Origin: Straminergon stramineum
Lineage: Eukaryota > Streptophyta > Bryopsida > Hypnales > Calliergonaceae
DNA: 64,000 nt
NCBI GenBank assembly: GCA_963920665.1
Contig: OY987266.1
Coordinates: 7,941,001-8,005,000 of the forward strand
Reading direction: 5' to 3'
Shown: one piece after another, positions 48,735 through 59,281 of the stretch
Numbering within the stretch: position 1 is the first letter of the stretch
How the letters are laid out: each line of letters opens with the position of its first letter
Notes under the pieces: generated by a model
The model's database searches: none
Told to the model about the DNA's origin: nothing
What the model saw: the letters and a program-made list of their open reading frames with translations, nothing else
Made by a program: the position numbers and the translations under genes

Positions 48735-48812
48735 CCCACTTGTGGCTGGTGGTTATGTTACTTCCCCCTTTGAAATGAAATTCCGTTTCATTTGTTTCAG
48801 AAAAAAAAAAAA
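48735..48812 (+). mobile_element. 5'-truncated SINE copy with 11-bp target duplication
   Basis: A 78-base insert ending in about 14 A residues is flanked by AAGCAGAACTC (48724-48734 and 48813-48823). Its last 40 bases contain the same hairpin AATGAAATTCCGTTTCATT as the SINE at 24371-24490. The empty site GAAGCAGAACTCTG is in module A1. Confidence 0.8.
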
Positions 48813-49075
48813 AAGCAGAACTCTGTGTGCATTCATCAGAAACTGATTAGAATTTCATCTCTGTGTTGCTTCAGGAGCACCTAGTCATAGCATCGCTACT
48901 GTACACGAGTAGGCAAATTGGTAAGGTAAGATGTACACATAACAGACCCTCTGCTCTGAACCCGGTTGTGACAGCGAGCGTTGTGGCAATCAACTTTCTG
49001 AGAATTCGCGAACTGATGTGACGGTGTTCTAGTCATCAATTTGCATTTGATCTCGCAGATCATCTTGTCCAAGCC

Positions 49076-49426
49076 ATGGCGTTCTCTATGCCCAGTACCG
49101 TTGCAAACGGAGTGACAAGTGCTGCCACATTCCCAGTAGATACTGTTCTTGTCATTTTATTCGCTGCTTTGGTCATATCGATTGCTGTCGCATTGACATT
49201 GAAGGTCATCGGCTTTACAGAAGATGGACCTGCAGCGGGGTCGTGCGCCGCTGCTTGGATGAGCAGCACCGCCATCGCCAATGGCGGAGCCGTACCGGCA
49301 GGGTCGTTGTACTCTGTAGCCCAAGCATTGGCAATGGGTGGCGGTGTCTTACTCAGAGCGCCAGCGGTGTTAGCTGTGGGAGCAGTCGCGGTCGCGGTCG
49401 CAGGAGTCGTACTTTGGAAAGCTTAG
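49076..49426 (+). CDS. ISG12/IFI6-IFI27-like small membrane protein, short form (A2)
   Basis: The frame gives 116 residues. After an N-terminal hydrophobic segment comes the family core, here IGFTEDGPAAGS and STAIANGGAVPAGS, then two more hydrophobic stretches. Compared with other copies the core contains two acidic residues (GFTEDG instead of GFTAIG), which is unusual for a membrane segment. Compared with the A1 copy, the last codons are lost (it ends VLWKA). The likely 5' intron sites are conserved (donor CAAAG|GTAATG, acceptor CTCGCAG). A poly(A)-like ATAAATAAG lies about 45 bases after the stop. Confidence 0.8.
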   Translation: MAFSMPSTVANGVTSAATFPVDTVLVILFAALVISIAVALTLKVIGFTEDGPAAGSCAAAWMSSTAIANGGAVPAGSLYSVAQALAMGGGVLLRAPAVLAVGAVAVAVAGVVLWKA

Positions 49427-50282
49427 TTCTAAGCTCGCTGACATGAACGTTTGTGCCGCATCGGTCATTGTACATAAATAAGATCATCCGAGCCTCTATG
49501 TGTTTGATCATTGCTCGCTATATTGAAGTCCTAAGTGTGTATTAGAGTAGGAAGGAAGATTACCTTGATTGATTCCAGCGGTAGAATTAGCCTCACATGC
49601 TATCTTGCTTGTAAAGCACCTTTGTTTTATCTGCAAGAGAGCAAGTCAAACTGAATTTGCACACCAGAAACTGTTATTTTCTTGTCTTCGAGGTTTACTT
49701 CCGTTTTCCTTTTCAGCGAAGAAAAGAATAGTTTCTTGCGTCCAAAAATCAACTGATGAGCTAGTTCGAGAGTAGGAATTCAGGAAAAGAGTAAGAAAAG
49801 TTTCCTACTGAGTATTTGTGGAGTAGCAACACTGTGTCACAGCTGAGTCGCCGGGCAATCATCTATTTGTTTGCTACCTTGATTATGGTTGTTCGTCAAG
49901 GAGCTTATCGATCTGACCCGATTGGCACAACTGCAATAAATCTATGCTGTGTTATTCCTTTACAGTTAAAAGTGCTTTCTTCTTGAGCTCATTGAATTTT
50001 GAATGTCATCACCTTCAGAACTGGTGTTTCCTCGAATGGGAAAGTGCAGATCAGTACTTCTGATAGATCTTGAACTGCCTACGATACCTTCGCTGTGCTT
50101 TTGACCGAAACCAAGTTAAAAAGTCAAGTCATTGTAGTTGGTACGCCTGTGTCCAATCTAATCTGAAGAGTGACGTGCTAGCTCCTGGTACCATGTGCCT
50201 GATTCACTGAGAGTCGATCACGCCGAACAGGCCGAAGAGACGACCATACGAGAGCGCTCCTTTCGAAGTGTTGATGTGCAAA
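49427..50282. other. Conserved convergent spacer, module A2
   Basis: Homologous to 25356-26205; presumed 3' ends of two convergent genes. Confidence 0.45.
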
Positions 50283-51310
50283 TCAGGCTTTGGAGGAGGT
50301 GGAGTTGGAGGTTTCTCTGGCCATGATGGTAATTCCGGACCAGGAGGATTCTCTGTCCAGTTTAGGATATTGAAATTGCGTGCCCTGCTCATCTTTTCCC
50401 GCAATATCAGTTTCCGTTGGATTGCTTTGTATCTGCAAACACCCAACTTCCAGATCTCATTGACCGAACGGGCAGCGAATTATGGATGGTAAACAAACGC
50501 CTGACAGTGCAACTAATAAGTCCTGAAGGAGCTTCCACGGCTTGTCGCAGAACAGAATAGTGGGTACCCTTACTTTGTCGAGGTATTCATGGATAGGGCC
50601 TTCGTCTACTGGAGTCCCGTGTACTCCCAGAGCCTGTCGAGTGATTATATTGATATGAGGGGCACCACTTCTATTGCTGCGGCAGGCGACCTTTTGCATC
50701 CTTTCGTTCATGTCGACGTAGGGCGTTGTCCCTGATTCCCCTCCTGGTCGTTGCTTTGTGTCGTCTCCGTGCTTCTTCGTTGGCCCCAATTGCAATCAAC
50801 GCCTGAAATTTGCGAAAACTCAAAACAGTCGTTCTTCCACTTGTTCCTGACGGGGATACCCAAGGCGTGTAATTCCTGGTAAAAAGCAAACCAGGTTGCC
50901 TTGTGGAGTCGTGTCAGTCTTGCTGCGGCCCTTGAAGGCCGTATGTTTCAAAAAAAACAAAACAAAAACTCAAAACAGTAATGAACTTTTTGTATATTAT
51001 TCAAGAACTTCAGATTCTGAAGACCAAATCTCATCCCAACAATGTGAATGAAATTATTGTGTATGACTAGGAAGAAGTGTCGTCTTCGACAAGGCACTGG
51101 TTTCAGGGGTCCGAGGGTCCTATGAAGTGTTCGAAATTCATTACCTTCTGTCGAGCTCTCCATTGCTCTTCATCTCGCTTTACAACACTGGCAATGTCAG
51201 TTCGAGAAAACTCTTTTCTATGGTGGTCCGCATATGAGAGTGAGTCGTGCTTCTCTGTCGTGGTCAAGTCCTTGTAGTAAGGGTCGTGCCGTAGTTTGTC
51301 TGATTGGATG
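50283..51310 (-). pseudogene. Unknown charged protein gene, copy A2 (frameshifted, retroposon in intron)
   Basis: The HDPYYKDLTTTEKH exon (about 51310-51145), the ALIAIGANEEARRRHK exon (50802-50574) and the last exon (50432-50283) are recognisable with good splice signals. The middle exon has the extra G shared with B1, which shifts frame before APHINIITRQALGV. The 5' exons are missing through the A-type fusion at about 51300. A 135-bp structured retroposon sits in the first intron. Most likely not functional. Confidence 0.5.
50830..50964 (+). mobile_element. Retroposed structured RNA (possible new SINE)
   Basis: A 135-base insert with an A-rich tail is flanked by perfect 15-base copies of AAAACTCAAAACAGT (50815-50829 and 50965-50979). 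Modules B1 and A1 carry the empty site. The insert can form several hairpins: CCTGGT/ACCAGG around a 9-base loop, an enclosing CAAGGC/GCCTTG stem, and a 3' CGGCC/GGCCG stem just before the tail. I recognise no tRNA, 5S, 7SL or U-RNA in it. It is likely the reverse-transcribed copy of a small structured RNA. Confidence 0.75.
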
Positions 51311-51364
51311 CCACTCAGGTAATCTAACAATATCTTGCTGTAATGGCAATGGTGAATTTCTAAG

Positions 51365-52084
51365 GGGTGATTGCAAGAAACACTTGTTGATTTTGTTGTG
51401 TTTTGCTGATTTTTTGGGGAGTACTTTAAAATTAGAAAATTAATTTTAAAAAAATTTTAAAAATATGACTAATGTATATACCTTTAAGATAAAGGTACCA
51501 AGGGAAGGAATTGCATAGAAAAATTCTTTTAAGTAGGAGAACTAGAAAAGTGCTAAGTCTCAAGAAAAGACATACCTTGATGTTTTAATTAGGGAAAAAT
51601 AGTAAAAATCAATAAATACACAAAATAAAAACTGGCCATTTGCAACAACCCTATGGAGATGGTCATTTACCAAAAAATCCACCAAAATAATATTTTATAT
51701 CTTACAAAATGCAAGCAGAAAGAAGTTCACTTTGTAGACTCACACCACAAAAAAATAATTATTTTTAGAATTCCTTCCTTAAATAGCTACAAGTCTACAA
51801 GAAGACCATCCCATCCAAATTTTAGCTCAAAATCTGTTTTGGGGAGTTTTAAATAGTACTGAAAACCTCCAAATTGACAATTGTGACATTGAATTAGGGT
51901 CTATATTTGGATAGTAAATTATTTTTGGAAATTATGAAAAAATTAAGGAAGATGTATGATAGGCATGAGTACCTCCTTTACAAATCTTGAGTCATTTGGA
52001 ACCAAAATACAAAAGTTATGCGAAAAAACTAATCAGCATATATAGTGTGACACAAAATAGGACAAGTGTTTCTTACAATCACCC
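51365..52084. mobile_element. PIF/Harbinger-like MITE, 720 bp
   Basis: The ends GGGTGATTGCAAGAAACACTT and AAGTGTTTCTTACAATCACCC are near-perfect inverted repeats. TAAG lies on both sides (51361-51364 and 52085-52088), while the empty site CTTCTAAGTTACAG is in module B1. A TAA-type duplication with GGG ends suggests PIF/Harbinger. No transposase inside. Confidence 0.8.
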
Positions 52085-52105
52085 TAAGTTACAGTGCTTA
52101 TACCA

Positions 52106-52631
52106 TTAATGAACCTTAATAGGGATGGCACTCATCTGAGGATCTTCCTTGCACTTCGGAATCACAATTCGCAGCATTCCATTCTTCAGCTCGGCTTTCA
52201 CCTCATCTACCTTCACGTGTTCAGGCAGCGTCAACCGGTGTTGTAATTCTCGTAACTGTGAGAAGACCAGCCATCATCAGATTTGTCCGCGTTCTGTTCG
52301 GCTGTGATCACGAGCTGATCACCTTCCACTGTCACCTTCACCTGCACAAGGATGTACAATCAATGTGAATTCGCAGAACTGGAAGAGGTTGTCTATCGTG
52401 AACACGAACGAAGGCGATTCATTTGATTGATACTAACCTCCTCCTTGCTGAATCCTGGCATGTCAATTCGAAGTCTGTAAGCGTCAGTGTCCTCGACCAA
52501 ATCATGGGGCGAGCGCATGCGGGAGGGGACTGCGGAAGCAGGTGAGCGGAAGAAAGGTGCATGGATCATTCGATCAAAAGCATTCAGCATTTCCTTCATG
52601 TTCCTGCTGGTAGCAAAAGGATCCCAGAATT
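52106..52631 (-). pseudogene. HSP20: HSP20 pseudogene, copy A2
   Basis: Exon 2 (52631-52438) is open but its acceptor has changed from CTGCAG to CTGCAA. Exon 3 (52341-52106) is 236 bases rather than 237, with one base lost near CAACCGGTGTTG, so the reading frame breaks inside the alpha-crystallin domain. The exon-1 remnant (about 52862-52812) stops at the same breakpoint as in A1. Promoter and transit peptide are missing. Confidence 0.88.
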
Positions 52632-53904
52632 TTGCAGCATTGAAGCAATTTCATTTTGCCGAGTTAGTACAATTGCAAAAACAATCCAGATTGACCTCAA
52701 ACAGTATCAAGTCCAGTTTTGGACAAGGTAGTGCAATTGCAATTTTTTACATTGCTACATTTTTCTGTCGACGACAACATTCAAGAGTTGATAAGTATAA
52801 GAAATAATCAGTAACCAAGAAGTGGACCAATATTACGGAGCTGCCTTCCCGAGCTCCTTCTGGAATCACTTCTTGTATTCAATTTCATTGACAAGGTATA
52901 CTATTTTTTGAAACCTACCCTAAATTAAATGAAAACCATATGTAATATGATGTGAATTTAACTAAGTAATGTGGATATAGCATTAATAAAATTGGATGAA
53001 AATGATCCATTGTTCATTATGAAAGTAGAATATTTGACCACCTTGATCAATGACATATGTAGCCTAGGATGTCGTCCCAAGATTAATGAATCTTGACTAA
53101 ATATATACAAGAGAATGTAATGTAGTACAGTGGGAATTGGAAAACAATTTCTAGGATTTCTGAAATTGGAATTGCTTTTGCCAACTTTTATGATGCTTAG
53201 ACTTTTTTGTAAGTAGAGAGAGACTACATTTCTAGAATTGGAATTGTTTTTGGCAACTTCCTTGATGCTTAGTTTTTTGAAAGTTCGGAAGTTACCTCCC
53301 TACATTTCATGGGCCTCTCCACTTTTTAGTACCCTACACTTGGGTCAAATTCATAAAAAATTAATTCAAAAATAATTAAATATGGCATGTAATAAAAAAA
53401 ATAAAATTATAGCATAGCATATTTGAATAGTGTAGAAAATACTAATGAAATTAATTTGAACCCTAAAAAATACCCCCATGAAGAATGAAAAATGAAAAAT
53501 TGTATAATTTTAAGAAAAAGAAATTGTATAATTTTTCAAGAACCAAAGGCTTTAAGCGTTTGATGAAGAGTACCGTAGCCATGAGTAGCAAAACCAATAA
53601 GCAATGAATACATGTATTGGTAAAGCCTTGAAAACCCATGGTAAAGCTTTGAGGACCTCATTGCTAAAGGTTACAAATGATTTAGTAAAGCCTTAAGTAC
53701 CGTGACAAAGCTATGAGGACCTTGCATCTAAAAGTCATGAAATATTCCAAACCTTGCGAAAATGAAATATTCAAAATTCAAAATCTAGTTAACAAAAGGA
53801 TATTCAAACAAAAAAAGAAATGATTTCATATGGAATGTAATGAATTTGACCCCAACGTATGGTATTTTATATTAGTTTTCTTGGAAGATAGGAAGTTGCT
53901 TCTT

Positions 53905-55860
53905 CATTAGAAAAAATTTCAGCCCTGAAAGGGGCTACTTCCCTATGAGAAGTTCCCCTCAAAGGATCACACAGCCCCTTTGAAGAATAGTGGGCACTAT
54001 TCATCATCAATGATGAATAGTGCCACAATAAAAAAATATTTAAAAAAATTTTAAAAATTTTAAAATGTATATTTTTTAATTTAACACTATTTAGAACTAT
54101 TTAAATAATATTTAAAATATTAAAAATAACATTAAAATAATAATAGCAATCTGACGTGGTTGCACTAATGCCACATCAGAGCTCACAATTTTGTAATTTT
54201 GAATTTATTTTAAGATTAATGTTTTAAATTATTTTTTTAATTCTTGAATTGTATTGTCCTCCATGAATGAGGCTCTGCAGTTCGTTGGCTGGGGAAGAAA
54301 AATTCTTCTCTGGAACACCTCTTTTTTGCAAAAGAGCATTAATCTGATCCAATCTCATAATGAGCAAAATTGTATCTTACCTCCTATTTTCTCTAGTTCA
54401 AGACAGTATTAGTATTTCTTTCACAAGTGTATAAAAGAGGTTCTATTTGGCTTATGAGCTAATAGACAGCCTCTATGAGCTTGTGACAATTGATAGTACT
54501 GACATAAACAAAAATACTCATGGCAATATATAACTTTCTGTAAGTACATGAGTCCTAAGAGAAATATGTACCTAGACTTGTTAACGTGATATCATTTCAT
54601 TCCTCAAAAAAAGCCATTGGAAATTTGAGAAAAATATCAACATCATCCCATACATTCTTCTTTCTAAGTAGGACTAATTAGGAGAGTAGGAAAACATCCC
54701 TATTTGTATATACTAGGAAGTTTCATGAGGACAAAGGCCTCACCTGCACCCATGCACCAAAACAAACTGTTAGTGTGTTATGGAACGTATGCGAGGTGTC
54801 TTAAGCCCTTGATCAACTTGTTATCGTTTTCACATAAAACATTCTAGAACAAAACATCCTACAAAGTCCAAACCACATTACCCACAATGAGAGAAATCAA
54901 AGCAAAACCTGATTGTTTGATGTAGACTGAGTAGAAGCCATCTTTGACAAGCAATATTCTGTCCTTGGCCAGAAATATTTGAAGACTCGAGATGCTTATG
55001 GATACAGCTAAGAGGTGCTAATCAGTATAAGCTCCAATTGGGAGGGAAGAGTAGCAATCTCACAATGTGTAACACACGACACAATATTGAGCTAGTACAG
55101 AGGTTTCAACAGCTCCTTGTGAATAAGTCCTTCTGTAAATTGAGAAGGCCAGATGGTGTATATGGCTCAAATGGTAAGATCAGCTTAGTATGTGATCAAA
55201 GGGCCATGAGGATGTATGACCATGGTTGATTATATACAAATCAAAGCCATTAATTCATATGGCCTCCAAATCAGGTAGTAACTAAAGCTAATAATCCTTG
55301 GTAATTAATATCTGATGTATTTAATAGCCAAACGGACATCAATTAGAGAATGGAGGCTAAATAATAGTATCCAGTAAGGAAGTTTATCAGCCACTAGCTG
55401 TTGGAAAATATAGCACAATTTTTAAAAAAACTAGCTGTAAGTAATAATAATTCTGACAATTTACCATAAGAGGTAGGTCAGTAATATAAAGGTAATGATA
55501 ATATACATACCCAAATTGTTTTCATAGATAGGCTTGCATAAAAGCTTAACAAGCACATCTCAGTTAGATAATATAGGATATGTGCTCATGCCAATAACTC
55601 CTAATTAAAGTAATTGTATGTGTCTACTAGATCCAGGTTTTAAAGCATTTGATTCCAAATTGTCTCAGGAATTGTGAGATGCAGTGGTATTCTAGAAAAC
55701 TTCCAAGCCTACTTCTCATATATATGCTTGAAACAAAGATCTAGAAAAAAGAAAAAAGAAAAAAAGAAAAAATTCGAATTTTTTTTCCGGCCACAATTCC
55801 CTGACGTTTCCTGTTGTCTAGGACTCACAACCCCTTAGAAGGTTCATATTTTTTCTAATG
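53905..55860. mobile_element. 1.96-kb inverted-repeat element in module B2
   Basis: The left end CATTAGAAAAAATTTCAGCC and the right end, in reverse, CATTAGAAAAAATATGAACC form an inverted repeat. The corresponding spacer in B1 (about 28940-28970) is uninterrupted. No clear target duplication is visible. A 63-codon frame (55038-55229) and others resemble no transposase. It may be a composite of more than one insertion. Confidence 0.5.
53993..54024. repeat. Perfect 32-bp palindrome
   Basis: Two 15-base arms, GGCACTATTCATCAT and its exact reverse complement, surround a two-base centre. It lies about 90 bases inside the left end of the inverted-repeat element and would form a strong hairpin in single-stranded DNA or RNA. 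Confidence 0.9.
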
Positions 55861-56930
55861 TAGGTTTTATGAACCTTTTTTCCTCTACATTTCATAGGCT
55901 TTTCTACTTTTATTGTTTCATATCATTTTTTGGAAGTTAGAAAGTTGCCATGAAGTTGCCTCTTCACATTCAATAGGCCTCTCCATGTGATTCTCGCATT
56001 TTGCTACCCAACGAATTTTTTATTCTCCTCTTGCAAATATTCCAACAAGAAGCCTTAGTCTTCAAATATTACACATTGTTGTCTTCAATCTACATAGAAT
56101 TCCAACTTTTTTTTTGTCTTTTCAACAATGGGCCTCTTTCTATATTTTGCCAACCAACAATTTTGCAAACATTACAAACTTCTAAGCAATGGGCCTCTTT
56201 TTATATTTTGCCAACCAACAATTTTGCAACATTACAAACTTCTATGTATAATTTTAGAAATTTTTGTCTTTTCAACAATTGGCCTTTTTTTACATTTTTG
56301 TCAGCCAAAAAATTTGATCCTCCTCTTACAAACATTACACACTTTTTATGTAGAAATCCTGAAAATCTTTTGTCCTTCCAACAAAATTCAACTAATTTTT
56401 GTACAAGGAGGTCCACTTTGAATTGGATGAAATATCTCTCAAGTTGGATGAAAAAATGATCATTACAAATAGTTGAAATTTTTGGTAATAAGAATACAAG
56501 ATTTGAGTCGAAATTTAGCATTTTTGAAAATATTTCTCCATCTGTCGATATACAAATTTCCTGACACTTCAGTCTTTGTGTAGCTTTCAACGATCAACAT
56601 CACTTTTTTTTTGTTCACTGCCTTGATGAATTCGTTTACCCTGGAACGCCGGCCACGTCGCTAATTCAACGTTTCGAGATTGTTACAAGAGATGACGGAC
56701 GTGAATTGTCGGTAAGCTCTGCCCTTGCCACTTCTGAATTTTGATAGTTAATTCTCACCCCTTCAATCTGTAAAATTAGAAACCTCCTATTATTTCTAAT
56801 GCTAAAATTATTCACATAATCACCGCCATGGATGACTTCGCATCTCACCTTCTGGTTGCAAATTTCTCTTTTTATGTCCATTGCAATAATTATTTGCACC
56901 ATTGCCTTCTCCGTAATTGAATGATCAATT

Positions 56931-57072
56931 GCAGGAAACTCCTATTAGGTTCCCGGTGTTAAAATTCCCCGGTCAGTCTCACAACTCCCAATGTTTCCAG
57001 TGTATCACACACCGGGAAAAGTGAGACTCACCAGGAATTTTATCACCGGGAACCCAATATGAGTTTCCTGTG
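56931..57072. mobile_element. 142-bp foldback MITE
   Basis: About 50-base arms pair with few mismatches: CAGGAAACTCCTATTAGG on the left, and in reverse CAGGAAACTCATATTGGG on the right, both continuing TTCCCGGTG. AATT flanks both ends. The empty site GATCAATTCTGGAAAG is seen in module B1 near 30775. Confidence 0.78.
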
Positions 57073-57707
57073 AATTCTGGAAAGATGTGTTATATATAAT
57101 CACAAAGACGGAATGCAAGTACTTCAAATTAAAGATGGCAAGCTCAGTACCTCTAACTGATTTGTACGAGGTTCTTTTCAATTGTCTTTTGCTTACTTCC
57201 CAACTTCCTTGTAATTCACCATATGAAATTTGAAGAAGATTGAAGACACAAAAATGTGAAAATTTAACTTGCCACCTAACTAGAGAAGAGAGATGTTGAG
57301 AGAAATGTTCAGTTAAATTATATTCCATGCACCCACCAAGCTACATAAAAGACTAGCAAGATGTCTTTCTAGATACTAGAGAATATGTAGACTCACTAGG
57401 TGTATTGTACACTTATCAACAATGAAGTCTCAAGACAAGCTAACTACCAATGTCCTATGATGCTTTAGCTTCTTGAAAGTTCATAGACTTGGTATCAAAT
57501 AACCCTACACTATCGGATGATGGTGGACAGATACCCAAACCAAATGGTGTGGTTGCAAATTCTATACTTGGTGGTAACAAGTTCAATACCTAGTAGGAAA
57601 TCAACCTCTATCCTCAATGGAAAGCCCTTTGTAGTGTGTTTGTGTTTCTTTTGCGCACTTGTTTAAAAAAGAAACCTACAAAGGTCTATACACTTTATTG
57701 TAAAGTA

Positions 57708-58084
57708 AGGTAGAAGCACCAATTATCAACCACGCCTAACATCCAACTTGTAGGGTGTGTTATTTCCAACCTTAGGCTAAATTCAAGATTGAAATTTGTT
57801 TTTTTGTCTTTTTCAAGGTTGGGACTAATAAGGTTATAACACATGTCTTGAAGTAGTGAACAAAATGAATGATCACAATTGAAAGACTCTAGACATTGGC
57901 TACTAGTGAAATGCACTTTTTGGCACACAAAATTCACAATAATTTCAATTTTGGGAATTAAATTCTAAAATTATTGCTATCCCCATATTTCCTATCTTCC
58001 TGCATGGGAAAAATTTCACCACCTTATACTCCACATAATCTGCTCCAAAATTGCTTAAATGATCGACTACTGGTGCTTCTACCT
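57708..58084. mobile_element. TA-type MITE with AGGTAGAAGCACCA ends
   Basis: Ends AGGTAGAAGCACCA and TGGTGCTTCTACCT are perfect inverted repeats over 14 bases. The left flank is TA and the right flank TC, where the empty site in other modules reads GTAATTCAATCC. The first six bases match the AGGTAGT-type MITEs, suggesting related transposases. Confidence 0.68.
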
Positions 58085-58143
58085 TCATTCAATCCCAGGT
58101 ACACTCACGGTCTGCACATCGAAATTCACAATTGCTGGTGAAG

Positions 58144-58243
58144 CTCTGCTCTTGTCAGTCCCGGTACTGTGCAAGTGGCGGGCCTTGTATTTTGCCCTCT
58201 GCAATGAAATTCCGTTTCATTTGTTTAAAAACAAACAAACCAA
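58144..58243 (+). mobile_element. SINE-like retroposon, module B2 copy
   Basis: Counterpart of 24371-24490, ending in the AATGAAATTCCGTTTCATT hairpin and an A-rich tail. The flanking duplications have drifted (CAATTGCTGGTGAAG and CAATTGATGGTAAAG). Confidence 0.7.
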
Positions 58244-58747
58244 CAATTGATGGTAAAGGACGGCATTAAGTGACGGTGGCTTGAATCCCAACCAGTCACG
58301 GATGGGCAGATCTCACGCCATGCACTGATTGGTCAAAGGTAATCGCAGATATGTACTGGCGAAGTCATCAAGTCTTTGCTTGTAGAGACTACAGACATTT
58401 CATGCACAAAGAACATGTAAATCCTGCAAACCCACGCTTCATCAATGATTCTTTTCGTATGGTCGGAGGTAAATGTGAGACCAGAAGCAGAGATCTGTGT
58501 GCATACAGCAGAAACTGATTAGAATTTCATCTCTATGTTGCTTCAGTTGTACCTAGTATTAGCATCGCTACTGTACTCGAGTAGGAAAGTTAGTAACGTT
58601 GGATGCACACATAACAGACCCTCAGCTCCGAACCCGGTTGTGAAGGCGAGCGTTGTGGCAATCAACTTTCTGTGAATTCGCCAGCTGATGTGACGGTATT
58701 CCAGTCATCAATCTGCATTTGATTTCGCAGTTCATCTTGTCCAAGCC

Positions 58748-59281
58748 ATGGCGCCCTCTATGCTAAATACCGTTGCAAACAGAGTGGCAAATGCTGCCAC
58801 CTACACTGCTGGGGCTGTTCCGGTGATTTTATCCGGCACCGCAGCCGTTGCCACCTACACATCTGGGGCTGTTCCGGTGATATTATCCGGCTCCGCAGCC
58901 GTTGCCGACGCAGCAGGAACCGCTATTGCCGATGCAGTGTCCCAAAGTGGACATTTTCTGAAATACGCCGGCACTGCAGCGAAAGGAGTGGTCGGCGCTA
59001 CAGGAGGTGCAGCAGCCGGTGCAGTGGCCGCTAAAACTGCTGTTGCATTGACTTTGAAGACCGTCGGCTTTACAGCCATCGGACCTGCAGCGGGTTCTTA
59101 CGCCGCTGCTTGTATGAGCAGCATCGCCATCGCCAATGGCGGAGCCGTACCGGCAGGGTCGTTGTACTCTGTAGCCCAAGCAACGGCAATGGGTGGCGGT
59201 GTCACACTGGGAGCGCCGGCGGTGTTAGCTGTGGGAGCAGTCGCGGGAGCGGGAGCTGTAGTTTGGAAAGCTCGGTTGTAA
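58748..59281 (+). CDS. ISG12/IFI6-IFI27-like membrane protein, long form (B2)
   Basis: The frame encodes 177 residues, the same length as the B1 copy. Two tandem 18-residue hydrophobic repeats (TYTAGAVPVILSGTAAVA, then a near copy) are followed by the polar loop SQSGHFLKYAG. The Ifi-6-16 core comes next (VGFTAIGPAAGSYAAA, SIAIANGGAVPAGS), and a last hydrophobic segment ends WKARL. At the nucleotide level the two hydrophobic repeats form a 54-base tandem repeat, so slippage may explain length differences in the family. The ATG context is CAAGCCATGG. In this copy the possible upstream leader frame contains TGA (near 58327), which argues the leader is untranslated. Confidence 0.85.
   Translation: MAPSMLNTVANRVANAATYTAGAVPVILSGTAAVATYTSGAVPVILSGSAAVADAAGTAIADAVSQSGHFLKYAGTAAKGVVGATGGAAAGAVAAKTAVALTLKTVGFTAIGPAAGSYAAACMSSIAIANGGAVPAGSLYSVAQATAMGGGVTLGAPAVLAVGAVAGAGAVVWKARL

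Larger units (their letters stand above)
42312..52862. repeat. Tandem gene module A2
   Basis: Third module. It shares the A-specific deletion, Stowaway-like insertion and truncated HSP20 with A1. It has many private insertions: a solo LTR, a PIF-like MITE, two retroposed sequences and a TTAA element. It ends in the same HSP20 exon-1 breakpoint as A1. Confidence 0.8.

Noticed and set aside
56001..56590. Overlapping 97- to 152-codon frames
   Set aside because: They consist of repeated spacer phrases (GGGCCTCTTT...CCAACAATTTTGC) that occur in several modules with stops; low-complexity Phe/Asn-rich products.
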